Positions 33,783-41,999 of a stretch of DNA of 64,000 bases are shown here, one piece after another (within the stretch, counting starts at the first letter, position 1; each line of letters opens with the position of its first letter). The notes under the pieces were generated by a model. That model searched no databases, had not been told where the DNA came from, and saw nothing but the letters and a program-made list of their open reading frames with translations. Location of the stretch: NCBI GenBank assembly GCA_947259175.1, contig CAMYKW010000009.1, positions 85,559 to 149,558 on the forward strand, in the 5' to 3' direction. Position numbers and translations under genes: made by a program. The DNA is from an uncultured Gammaproteobacteria bacterium (lineage in GTDB: Bacteria; Pseudomonadota; Gammaproteobacteria; Arenicellales; JAANXG01).

Positions 33783-34842
33783 GATTGGTGATCTCGGGAA
33801 ATAATGGGACCTGGAGACGCTCGGCCAATCCCGGTGTTTCCGCCTCCCGCCTCATGGCCTCCGTGGGACAAGTCTCAACACAGCGCAGGCATCCCTTGCA
33901 GTAGCGGTAATCAATGCCCAGTAAGCGGGCACTGGGCGCCTCCTCACCGGGTCCCTCCGCGGACCAGGACAGGGAGAAATCAGGACACTCCAGGGCCGGC
34001 ACGTCGCCCGCGCTCTCATTCGACCACGCCAGACAGAAATCCGGGCATACCAGTACGCATAAGCCGCAGTGTATGCACTGTTCCGTATTAAACACCGGCA
34101 ACCAACCGGTACGCGAGGCGGTGAGGTCGTTCCATACGGTGTTTCCCGGCAGCGGCAGCACTCCGCCCAGGGGCGCAGTTTGGTAGCCCCATACCGGTGT
34201 GGGACGCATGACCGGAAGGCCCTCGGCGCCCAGTCCGGTTTGATCGAGCAGTTCGAACTCCTTGCCCCCCCGGGAAAACGCCCTTTCGTTGGCGGCGACG
34301 GCCTGCGGATCGTGATGCGAGAATCCCTCGGTCAAACCTGTGAGCACCGCATCGGTGTCGAGAAACGGCAACACGGCGGTGAGCGCCCCGAGGAGCACGG
34401 CGTTGGGGCGGGACCGCTCCTCCACCGCAATCTGCAGCGCGTCAATGCGTACGATTCGGGTACCGGCCGGGACGCGCGACAAACTGTCAGGGATTTCACC
34501 GGCCGGCAGGTTGCAGATCAACGTGCCGGACGGTTGCAAACCCGCCAGGGTGATGCGCTGTTCCAGCAACGCGGCATGAAAAACAACGATGACGTCCGGT
34601 ATGTCAATCGGAGCGCTACTTCGGATGGGTTTGTCCGCGCTCGATAGGCGTACATAAGAGCGCACCACCGAGCCCTTTTTCTCCGAACCGTAAGAGGAGA
34701 AGTGGGCGCCATTGAGACTCATATGCAGTACCGCGGTGCGCGCTAAAATTTGACCCGCGGCGTGGGCACCCAAGCCACCGATGGATTCGAAACGGATCTC
34801 GAAAAACCGGGAGGGATCGGGAATTTTGGCTTGACGGTTCAT
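33757..34842 (-). CDS. 2-oxoacid:ferredoxin oxidoreductase, fused gamma-delta subunit
   Basis: The 361-residue protein opens with the gamma domain (FEIRFESIGGLGAHAAGQIL, residues 10-200) and ends with a delta ferredoxin domain with two 4Fe-4S motifs: CIHCGLCVLVCP and CKGCLRCVETCP. Between the cluster motifs, the sequence CPDFCLAWSNES is followed about 20 residues later by CPDFSLSWSAEG, an apparent small tandem duplication that lengthens the linker and adds a cysteine. It is first of four genes; an FNR-like promoter lies just upstream. Together with the next gene it provides all four domains of the enzyme. Confidence 0.87.
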   Translation of the reverse strand: MNRQAKIPDPSRFFEIRFESIGGLGAHAAGQILARTAVLHMSLNGAHFSSYGSEKKGSVVRSYVRLSSADKPIRSSAPIDIPDVIVVFHAALLEQRITLAGLQPSGTLICNLPAGEIPDSLSRVPAGTRIVRIDALQIAVEERSRPNAVLLGALTAVLPFLDTDAVLTGLTEGFSHHDPQAVAANERAFSRGGKEFELLDQTGLGAEGLPVMRPTPVWGYQTAPLGGVLPLPGNTVWNDLTASRTGWLPVFNTEQCIHCGLCVLVCPDFCLAWSNESAGDVPALECPDFSLSWSAEGPGEEAPSARLLGIDYRYCKGCLRCVETCPTEAMRREAETPGLAERLQVPLFPEITNRVGGAGGN

Positions 34843-34881
34843 TTAGCGGATCGAATCAGCTTTTCCCCATATAATATGTTA

Positions 34882-34927
34882 GGGAATTTTTCGAATTGCT
34901 ATCTTGATTCTAGTCAAGGCATCGGGA
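34882..34927 (-). promoter_or_regulatory. FNR-like promoter of the 2-oxoacid oxidoreductase operon
   Basis: TTGATTCTAGTCAA (34914-34927) matches the FNR consensus at 9 of 10 defined positions. On the minus strand a TAACAT -10-like hexamer begins 30 bases from the centre of the site (plus-strand ATGTTA near 34886-34891). That puts the site near -41.5, the class II activator position. Anaerobic induction of an oxygen-sensitive enzyme would make sense. Confidence 0.55.
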
Positions 34928-35007
34928 AATACATTAACCACATAGCGGTCATGAAGGAGGTTCTTGATCTCGCCGCGGTCACCCCGGATTGTTGTGCAAT
35001 AGTGGAG

Positions 35008-37137
35008 TTAGCTGCTGCTGTTGCCGGTGCCCGCGAGTGGCTGCGATGCGACGTTGGTAAAGAACCCACTGTTACCGACATCTTCCAACGGCACCGGCGC
35101 CTGGTAGTAGTACCCCTGCGCCAATTCGATGGACAGGGCGCGCACCAAGTCATGGGTGTCCTCATCTTCGACACGCTCGGCTATGCTCCGTACGCCCAAC
35201 GCCTGTGCGACCTGATGGATGTGTTCAACGATCAGCCGGTCGCGACGGTTGTGAGCGATTTGCTGCACAAAGCTGCCTTCGATCTTGACGAAGTCCACAG
35301 GAAAGTACTTGAGATACAAAAACGAATTGAAACCACTTCCGAAATCGTCGAGGGCGAACAGGATGCCCTGTTCCCGCAATTCGCGTATCAAGCCTGATAG
35401 TTTCGACAACTGGCGCAGCGCTTCGCGTTCGGTAATCTCGATGACGACTTCGCCGGGCGGCGTATTCTGTGCGTGTAACAGCGCCGGTATGCCTTGCATG
35501 AATTCGAGGTTTTCGATGGTAACGGCGGACAAGTTGATGAACAACTTGACGCCCCGAAGCGACGCGACGAGCCGTTTTTGTTTGAGCGCCTGCTCCAACA
35601 CATAGCGATCCAACTCTTCGATGTGGCCATGGCGCTCGAGGTCGGGAACGAAATGGTCCGCTCCCAGAGGGCGGTCGCCATCTTGAATCCGCGTTAACAC
35701 CTCGCATGCGAATACGCGGTTGGCGCGAACATTGACGATAGGTTGGCCATAGAGCATGACCCGCCCCTCAGCGATTGCCTGGCGCAGCCACACGTCGCGC
35801 CCGTGAATGCGCGCGACGTCCTCGACCTCGCTGCTGGCTACGGTCACTGCCCGGTTCCGGCCGAGGGTCTTCGCCTTGGTGATCGCGACGTCGCCGGTTA
35901 TTAACAGGTTATCGCTGGTGCGACCGTGCGTCGGATAACAGACGACACCCATACTCGCGGTGATGCGCAGTGGCCCCTTTGTGGTCTGAAACTCCATTCC
36001 GGCGATGGCGTGGCAAATGGCGTCGGCCATCACTTGTGCCTTTTTCGTAGTGGTGCCGGGGAGGATGACGCCAAATTCGTCTTCGCCGATACGCGCCACG
36101 ATATCCTGGCCGCGTACTCCGTTGCGCAGCACGTGCGCGACTTCCTTGAGCACCAGGTCTCCTATCGGATGGCCGTGGACGTCATTGATATACCCGAAAT
36201 GATCGAGGTCGAAAACCAGCATTGAAAACGGCGCACCATCGCGACTGGCGAACTGAATCTGCGCATTGACGCTTTGTTCGAACTTCCAGCGGTTGTTGAG
36301 TTTGGTGAGGGGGTCATTGCTGCTGAGTTCTTCCAGCTGGCGATTGTAGTCCTCTATGGAATCCAGCAGATGATTGAAGGATTGTGACAAACCGCCGATC
36401 TCCCGAACCTTGCTCGTGTGTGCGACGCGTCGGCGTAAATCGGAATCTCCGATGATGTCCCTCATCACACCGGCCATGGCGCTCAGCGGTCGCACCACGA
36501 AGTGACGTAGATTGATGTGCACCGCTAACAGCAGGACCGCCAAAAACAATACGCTAAAGACAATCATCAACTGTAGCATTGGGTCGAGCGGTACGCTGAG
36601 GTGATCGACGGGATGAACAATGTCGATGACGCCGTTCACCTCTCCGACTCGCGCGGACTGGTGGCACGACAAACACGCTTGTTCGACTTTCACCGGATAG
36701 ACATAGCGGATCTTATCTTCGGTAACGGAAAGGCTGATACTGCCCTGGTCAAAGGCCTGACGCACAAATGGATCCAGCCGCAACACTCGCCCATCGCCCC
36801 GGTCTCCGAATTGGCGGATTACCGGATCGCCACGAATAACTCGAATGATATGGTCTTGTTTGTTCTTGCGTAGTTCTTTGATGGCATTGTCGATAGCTTC
36901 GTGGTCGCCTCCCTGGCGCATCACCAGATACAGATTTCCAAAAGTAAGATCCGCGAACTCGCGCGCATGAGTTGCGGCCAAATCATCCACCGCCGCCCGT
37001 TTCAACCATAACGAGACCGTCAACAACAACGCCACCGTCACCAATGCCGACGCCGCGAACAGCACCACGAGCAGTCTGGTGAGGCTGAGCGGAGGGCGAT
37101 GGTTCTGCTTGTCTACGTCCACAATGGCCGATTCCAT
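35008..37137 (-). CDS. Haem-sensor GGDEF-EAL protein
   Basis: The 709-residue protein has an N-terminal membrane segment (residues 19-46), a periplasmic sensor domain with a c-type haem motif CLSCH (DUF3365/Tll0287-like), a second membrane segment near 190-212, a HAMP-like linker, then GGDEF and EAL domains. The GGDEF site reads IGEDEF rather than GGDEF and may be inactive. The EAL domain has EVL in place of EAL but keeps VVIEITE, DDFGSGFNSF and VKIEGSF, so c-di-GMP hydrolysis is likely. A haem in the sensor suggests control by redox state or a gas. It lies upstream of, and co-directional with, the FNR-controlled operon. Confidence 0.85.
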   Translation of the reverse strand: MESAIVDVDKQNHRPPLSLTRLLVVLFAASALVTVALLLTVSLWLKRAAVDDLAATHAREFADLTFGNLYLVMRQGGDHEAIDNAIKELRKNKQDHIIRVIRGDPVIRQFGDRGDGRVLRLDPFVRQAFDQGSISLSVTEDKIRYVYPVKVEQACLSCHQSARVGEVNGVIDIVHPVDHLSVPLDPMLQLMIVFSVLFLAVLLLAVHINLRHFVVRPLSAMAGVMRDIIGDSDLRRRVAHTSKVREIGGLSQSFNHLLDSIEDYNRQLEELSSNDPLTKLNNRWKFEQSVNAQIQFASRDGAPFSMLVFDLDHFGYINDVHGHPIGDLVLKEVAHVLRNGVRGQDIVARIGEDEFGVILPGTTTKKAQVMADAICHAIAGMEFQTTKGPLRITASMGVVCYPTHGRTSDNLLITGDVAITKAKTLGRNRAVTVASSEVEDVARIHGRDVWLRQAIAEGRVMLYGQPIVNVRANRVFACEVLTRIQDGDRPLGADHFVPDLERHGHIEELDRYVLEQALKQKRLVASLRGVKLFINLSAVTIENLEFMQGIPALLHAQNTPPGEVVIEITEREALRQLSKLSGLIRELREQGILFALDDFGSGFNSFLYLKYFPVDFVKIEGSFVQQIAHNRRDRLIVEHIHQVAQALGVRSIAERVEDEDTHDLVRALSIELAQGYYYQAPVPLEDVGNSGFFTNVASQPLAGTGNSSS

Positions 37138-37352
37138 TATTTAACGTCGACGAAGTGCGTTCATAGTGCGGTATTCATGCTCGTAATCCGGCGCGATTGG
37201 CGGCATCCGGGAGTCGTTCCAGTCAAGCCAGCGCGTTTGGTTTATCGTCACTTCCAGGTGTATACGCTGATCGATCAGTTGTGGGAGAAACAAACGTCGG
37301 GGAGAGTCAATCACCATCCAAGCTGGCGGACCTCCCCATGCATCGGCGGTGG

Positions 37353-38546
37353 CTAGGCCGCCAGAATGACACAATCCCGCCCGGCTTCCTTGGCCTGATA
37401 CAGCGACTCGTCGACCCGACGCAATAGTTCTTCGACGGTCTCACCCGGTTTTAGACGTGCGACGCCGACGCTGGTGGTAAATTGGATTTCATCGCCACTG
37501 GGATTGACGACGCTGGCTTCGGTGCAGGCCCTGCGGATCTGCTCGGCGAGCAGTTCGGCGTCCGCCGCGTCGGTACGCGGCAGCACCACTAGGAATTCCT
37601 CTCCGCCATAACGACCGATGAGGTCGGATTTTTGCGATGCCCGCTCCAATATCCGGGCAAAGCTTGTGAGCACCGCATCGCCGGTCAGATGTCCATAGTC
37701 ATCATTGATGCGCTTGAACTTATCCAGGTCGAACAACAATACGCACAGCTTGTCACCGTCGCGCTGCGTGGCCTCCAGTTCGATTTTCGTCCTTTCCATT
37801 AAGCCGCCGCGGTTGAACAAACCGGTGAGTGGATCGCGGGTTGCCTGACGGTAAAGCCGCAGCAACATCTGTAACTCCGACATGGATGCCCACAGTGCCA
37901 GGCAGGTCAATAGCACCAATAATGTCAAGTTGCCAAAGAACGGCAACGACAACAAATCTCCGAACATCGCCTCGACCAGGAATAGGGTTGCAAACGCGGG
38001 CGCCGACAAGGCAAGGCCCTCCAACAGCGGCAACGAGAATACCCCCAACTGGGCGACTGTAATGAATGGAAAGAAGGCGTAGACCATCAGCGCGCCGGGT
38101 GGCGCACCGTCTTCGAGTATGATGCGCGACGCGATGTAGAACAGACACGGCAGTGTGACCAGAGCGGCTAATTTCAAACGTGCCGTCCCCAGGTCGTGCG
38201 GTTTCGCGCCGAGTATCGCCAGTCCAAGATACAGCGCAGCAAAAAGGCTGCGTAGAGCCGCGAGCTTGGCCACGGTCGCGTTATCGGGAATGGTGAGGTA
38301 ATCGATGCCGATCCACACGAACACGATGCCGGCGAACACTATGGCCAGAATCCGGATACGGTCCTGTATGAAATTCGCGCGCGTACCGAGAAAATCCGCG
38401 GTACGGTGGCGATTGTTAACCAAATCCATCATCTTTAAGACCAGTGATCGCCAGTTGAAACCTGGGTTCGTGGGAGATGGTCCGTCGGCGAGCGACAGTA
38501 CTGCCCCGGGCTGTTCCCGTTCCGCGTCGACCTTGGATTCCCGCAC
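37353..38546 (-). CDS. Membrane diguanylate cyclase (tandem copy 1)
   Basis: Starts at a GTG and gives 397 residues. An N-terminal region with about six membrane segments (residues 65-220) precedes a GGDEF domain whose active site is RYGGEEF, with TRDPLTGLFNRGG at its start. It is expected to make c-di-GMP. It is a close paralogue of the next gene upstream: both end QAKEAGRD.VILAA and share a run of nearly forty identical residues across the last membrane helix into TGLFNRG. The membrane part is probably the sensor; its ligand is unknown. I see no RxxD product-inhibition site with certainty. Confidence 0.85.
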   Translation of the reverse strand: MRESKVDAEREQPGAVLSLADGPSPTNPGFNWRSLVLKMMDLVNNRHRTADFLGTRANFIQDRIRILAIVFAGIVFVWIGIDYLTIPDNATVAKLAALRSLFAALYLGLAILGAKPHDLGTARLKLAALVTLPCLFYIASRIILEDGAPPGALMVYAFFPFITVAQLGVFSLPLLEGLALSAPAFATLFLVEAMFGDLLSLPFFGNLTLLVLLTCLALWASMSELQMLLRLYRQATRDPLTGLFNRGGLMERTKIELEATQRDGDKLCVLLFDLDKFKRINDDYGHLTGDAVLTSFARILERASQKSDLIGRYGGEEFLVVLPRTDAADAELLAEQIRRACTEASVVNPSGDEIQFTTSVGVARLKPGETVEELLRRVDESLYQAKEAGRDCVILAA

Positions 38547-38757
38547 TTAAATCCCGTTCCCCACAACTCTTATTCACCTGTTCGCAACCCAAGGGCCTGC
38601 TCGACAATCGCGCCTGAAACGCACAAGCCGGGTGCCCCATATATAAAGTATAGATCAACCTCGTATACAGTCATCCTGGATCGAATGCTCGGCGGGTAAG
38701 GCGCGATTACCATCATTTTTGCAGGTTATTTAGCCTCGCAACCGGGGAATCACGCGG

Positions 38758-39936
38758 CTACGCGGCGAGTATGACCCGATCCCGCCCCGCCTCCTTGGCC
38801 TGATATAGCGACTCATCCACCCGCAGCAGCAGCGCCTCCGCGGTTTCGTCTTGTCTGAGCCGTGCAATGCCGGCGCTGGTAGTGAAGTGGATTTGACCTT
38901 CATCTCGGTAGGCGACGGAGGTTGCGGCGCAAGTCTTGCGTATTTTTTCTGCGAGTCGTTCCGCATCCGCGGTGTCGGTATGCGGCAGCACCGCCATAAA
39001 TTCCTCTCCACCATAGCGACCGGTGTGATCGGAGCGTCGTAGCGTCTGCCGCAAAAGTTTGGCGAAGATCTTGAGTACCGCGTCTCCCGTTAAATGTCCA
39101 TAGTCGTCGTTGATTCGCTTGAACTTATCGAGATCGAAGAGCAAAACACACAAGGGGTATTCCTGCTTCTGGGCACGTCCCACTTCCAACTGCATGGTTT
39201 CCATGAGCGCGCCGCGGTTGAATAATCCCGTCAGTGGATCGCGTGTCGCTTGACGGTATAGCCGTAACAGCATCTGCAATTCTGACATCGATGCCCACAG
39301 CGCCAGGCATGTCAAAAGCACAAGCAACGACAGATCGCCGAGAAAGGACAAAGAGAATAAATTGGCGAAATGGGACTCGACCAAAAGCAAGGTAAAGAAT
39401 GCCGGCGTGATCAACGCCAAGCCTTCCAACAACGGCAGTGGGAAAATCGCGAGTTGAACAACGACCACGAACGGGAAAAACGCGTACAACATGACCGCGC
39501 CCAAGGCGCCGGTGTCCTCGAGAACGAAGCGAGATGCGATGTAGAACAAGCAAGGCAGCGTGACCAGCAGCGCCAACTTCAAACGCGCCCGAGCCAGGTT
39601 ATGTGGTTTGGATCCGTAGCGCGCCAGGATGACATAGCCCAGAGCGCATATGACGCGCAATATAGCGAGTTGAATGACTGTCTTCGTGCTGTCGATGATC
39701 AGGTAATCCAGCGCGGTCCAGAGCAACACGACGGCGGCAAATACCATTGCCAGCACACGAATTCTTTCCTGAATAAAATTTGCCCTGGTACCAAGAAAAT
39801 CCCGCGTGCGTTTGCGATTAGACGTCAGGTCCAGCAGCGAGTGTGCCAGCGGCCGCCAACGAAAGGGCTTTTTCGCTTCCGCCTGCGGCCCCACTTGGGC
39901 GTTTTTCTGCGTTACTTTTGTCGCGATCCTGTCCAT
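38758..39936 (-). CDS. Membrane diguanylate cyclase (tandem copy 2)
   Basis: I choose the ATG at 39936 (MDRIATKVTQKNAQVG), giving 392 residues; the frame is open for 19 codons more. It has about six membrane segments followed by a GGDEF domain with RYGGEEFMAVLPHTD, so an active cyclase is likely. It is the tandem duplicate of the adjacent gene, differing mostly in the N-terminal tail and the loops between membrane helices, which suggests divergence of the sensed signal rather than of the output. About 210 bases separate the copies, so each may have its own promoter. Confidence 0.85.
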   Translation of the reverse strand: MDRIATKVTQKNAQVGPQAEAKKPFRWRPLAHSLLDLTSNRKRTRDFLGTRANFIQERIRVLAMVFAAVVLLWTALDYLIIDSTKTVIQLAILRVICALGYVILARYGSKPHNLARARLKLALLVTLPCLFYIASRFVLEDTGALGAVMLYAFFPFVVVVQLAIFPLPLLEGLALITPAFFTLLLVESHFANLFSLSFLGDLSLLVLLTCLALWASMSELQMLLRLYRQATRDPLTGLFNRGALMETMQLEVGRAQKQEYPLCVLLFDLDKFKRINDDYGHLTGDAVLKIFAKLLRQTLRRSDHTGRYGGEEFMAVLPHTDTADAERLAEKIRKTCAATSVAYRDEGQIHFTTSAGIARLRQDETAEALLLRVDESLYQAKEAGRDRVILAA

Positions 39937-40053
39937 GTATGATTTTCTTCGATATACAATGGGCCCCAGGTAACCGCTGATCCGCGCACGCAAACACCGC
40001 GGATCTTGCGCCTAAAATCCAGTATAGACGAGGTTGCTCATTATTCCCGCTCG

Positions 40054-41502
40054 TCACCGTGCAATCGCGAACAGGTCCTCGTATTCCGCGTCCGTCTCGA
40101 ATGAGTACCGCTCATAAATCGCGGCAAAATCATCGACATGCTCGACAAAGACATCGACCACCGCGGGGTCGAAATGTCTGCCCCGCTGATCCATGATCCA
40201 CTCGGCGGTGCGCTGTAAATCCCAGGCCTCTTTATAAATACGCGGCGAAAACAGCGCGTCGAAGACATCGGCGAGGGCGACAATGCGCGCGTATTGGTGA
40301 ATTTCCTCTCCCTGAAGTCCCTGGGGATAACCGCTGCCGTCCCATTTTTCATGGTGTTGCAGGGCGATGATCGCCGCCGCCTTGAGGATGTCGCGCTTCG
40401 AGTGTTTGAGCATCGCGTAGCCGATACGCGTGTGGTTTTGCATAATCTGGAATTCTTCATCCGTGAGCGCTCCGGGCTTGAGGTTGATTTCATCGGGAAT
40501 CCCCAATTTGCCAACGTCATGCAGCGGGGAGGCCGCGGTAATCATGTCGATATCCTGGTCCGCCAGCCCCAGTCCTCGCGCCAGCAATTGGCAGAATAAA
40601 GTCACGCGCTTGGTGTGGTTGTGGGTTTCCCTGGACCGCTGTTCCTCGATAACGCCCATCGCGTACACCGTCTCGCGCAGGGTGCTTTCTATTTCGTCAT
40701 TGAGCGCCAACAACTCCCTGTTTTTCTTTCTCAGCATGTCGCGATGCGCAATCACCTTGGAGTTGAATAAATTGATCTCATTGGCGACATTAGAGATTTC
40801 CTTGGTGGAAAACATCTCCAGATTTACCGGGCTGTGTTTCTGGTAAGCGACCTTTGCGCGGTCAATGAGTGTTCGCAACGGCGATTGCACATGCCGGCGA
40901 ATCGTGTGGGAGGTGTTCACGGCGATCAGGGTGAGGAATATCGCCGACGTCGCGGCAAGCCCCGCCAATACCACCAGTGAGCGACGCTGATAGTCCTTCA
41001 CATCCAGCTCGATGTCCACCGCGCCGAGCACGGTGCCTTCCGGCACTTGATGGCAACCCAGGCAGTTCAGGTTACCCTGGTTGGTGGCGATGTATGGAAT
41101 GATGGCGCGTACCGTGGGGTGCAACGTGAATTCATTGAGTGTGAATACCGGCTGCCCGGTTGCGAACGCGCTTCTGGTTACCTCATCGACTTCTTTTTCC
41201 AACGTCCTGCCGCTGCCGTACTGCCGGTTTATCGGCTCTCCGCGGACTACGTGCAGTGCGTTGACGTTGTGCAGGCGCTTTATCTCTTCCAGATAATAAT
41301 CACGCGTGCTCATGATCCCGGCCTTCATCTGCGCGGTGAGGCCCGATTTGACCAGTTCCGCATGGGCGAGGGCCTGGTTTATCATCGCCTGCTTGGACAG
41401 TCCGCGAAAATTGTATCCGGTGATAAATACCGTGATGATCGCCAACAGCAATAGAAACGTGATCAGGTTGCGGACGGTGATCTTCTGAATACTGGGTTTC
41501 AT
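40054..41502 (-). CDS. Haem-sensor HD-GYP phosphodiesterase
   Basis: I choose the ATG at 41502 (MKPSIQKITVRNLITFLLLL), which has a GGACCGAGG-like ribosome site; the frame runs open further upstream through low-complexity sequence. The 482-residue protein has an N-terminal anchor, a periplasmic domain with a c-haem motif CLGCH, a second membrane segment and an HD-GYP output domain: HNHTKRV, LHDVGKLGIPDE, HHEKWDGSGYPQG. HD-GYP enzymes break down c-di-GMP. The sensor resembles that of the GGDEF-EAL protein in this block, so both could read the same periplasmic redox or gas signal. Confidence 0.87.
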   Translation of the reverse strand: MKPSIQKITVRNLITFLLLLAIITVFITGYNFRGLSKQAMINQALAHAELVKSGLTAQMKAGIMSTRDYYLEEIKRLHNVNALHVVRGEPINRQYGSGRTLEKEVDEVTRSAFATGQPVFTLNEFTLHPTVRAIIPYIATNQGNLNCLGCHQVPEGTVLGAVDIELDVKDYQRRSLVVLAGLAATSAIFLTLIAVNTSHTIRRHVQSPLRTLIDRAKVAYQKHSPVNLEMFSTKEISNVANEINLFNSKVIAHRDMLRKKNRELLALNDEIESTLRETVYAMGVIEEQRSRETHNHTKRVTLFCQLLARGLGLADQDIDMITAASPLHDVGKLGIPDEINLKPGALTDEEFQIMQNHTRIGYAMLKHSKRDILKAAAIIALQHHEKWDGSGYPQGLQGEEIHQYARIVALADVFDALFSPRIYKEAWDLQRTAEWIMDQRGRHFDPAVVDVFVEHVDDFAAIYERYSFETDAEYEDLFAIAR

Positions 41503-41999
41503 GCGCCTCGGTCCTGCTCTGCTGCGTCGTATCTTGGTGCCGTTTTGGGTCGTAGCTAAAGTATAGGACACGGCGGGCGGACTTGGAGTTGGCTGGCGCA
41601 TCGGGGTCGAGATCATATAAAGTCCAGTGCGCCTGGGGCTTTCGGGCCGACACCGCGGGGTGCGCTTGTCGGCCGCGGATCGACCGGGATATCGCCTGGG
41701 GCATGCCCGCTCCGCCCGCGGCACCGCCGATATCCACGTCGCGAGATTGGCCGGTGGGGGGTCGTGGGGGCTGGCCGGGCGGGTAGTCCGGGTCTCCGAG
41801 GGATGGTTGCCGCGGCCGGCGGCGCGATGCTAGTTTGTCCGGTGTAATCGCAGCGCGACACGACTGCAAACAGTGGCGTGCAGCGCAAGGGGGCGCCGGT
41901 CACGTACCAGGCAGGACAATTCGCGCACCGATATCTTGTTTGCAGACGCTGAATTGAACGTATCGGGTCATATCGGCTGGAGCTTCAAGCTGGGACAGA
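41503..41999. other. Long intergenic region, no gene recognised
   Basis: This 497-bp divergent region shows only shadow frames of skewed composition. A -10-like TATACT on the minus strand (41560-41565) could serve the HD-GYP gene. The stretch 41600-41830 is strongly GC-rich. I see no RNA gene or repeat. Confidence 0.5.

Noticed and set aside
41613-41903. 96-codon frame in the long intergenic region
   Set aside because: Pro/Arg/Gly-rich sequence typical of GC-rich non-coding DNA, no motif.
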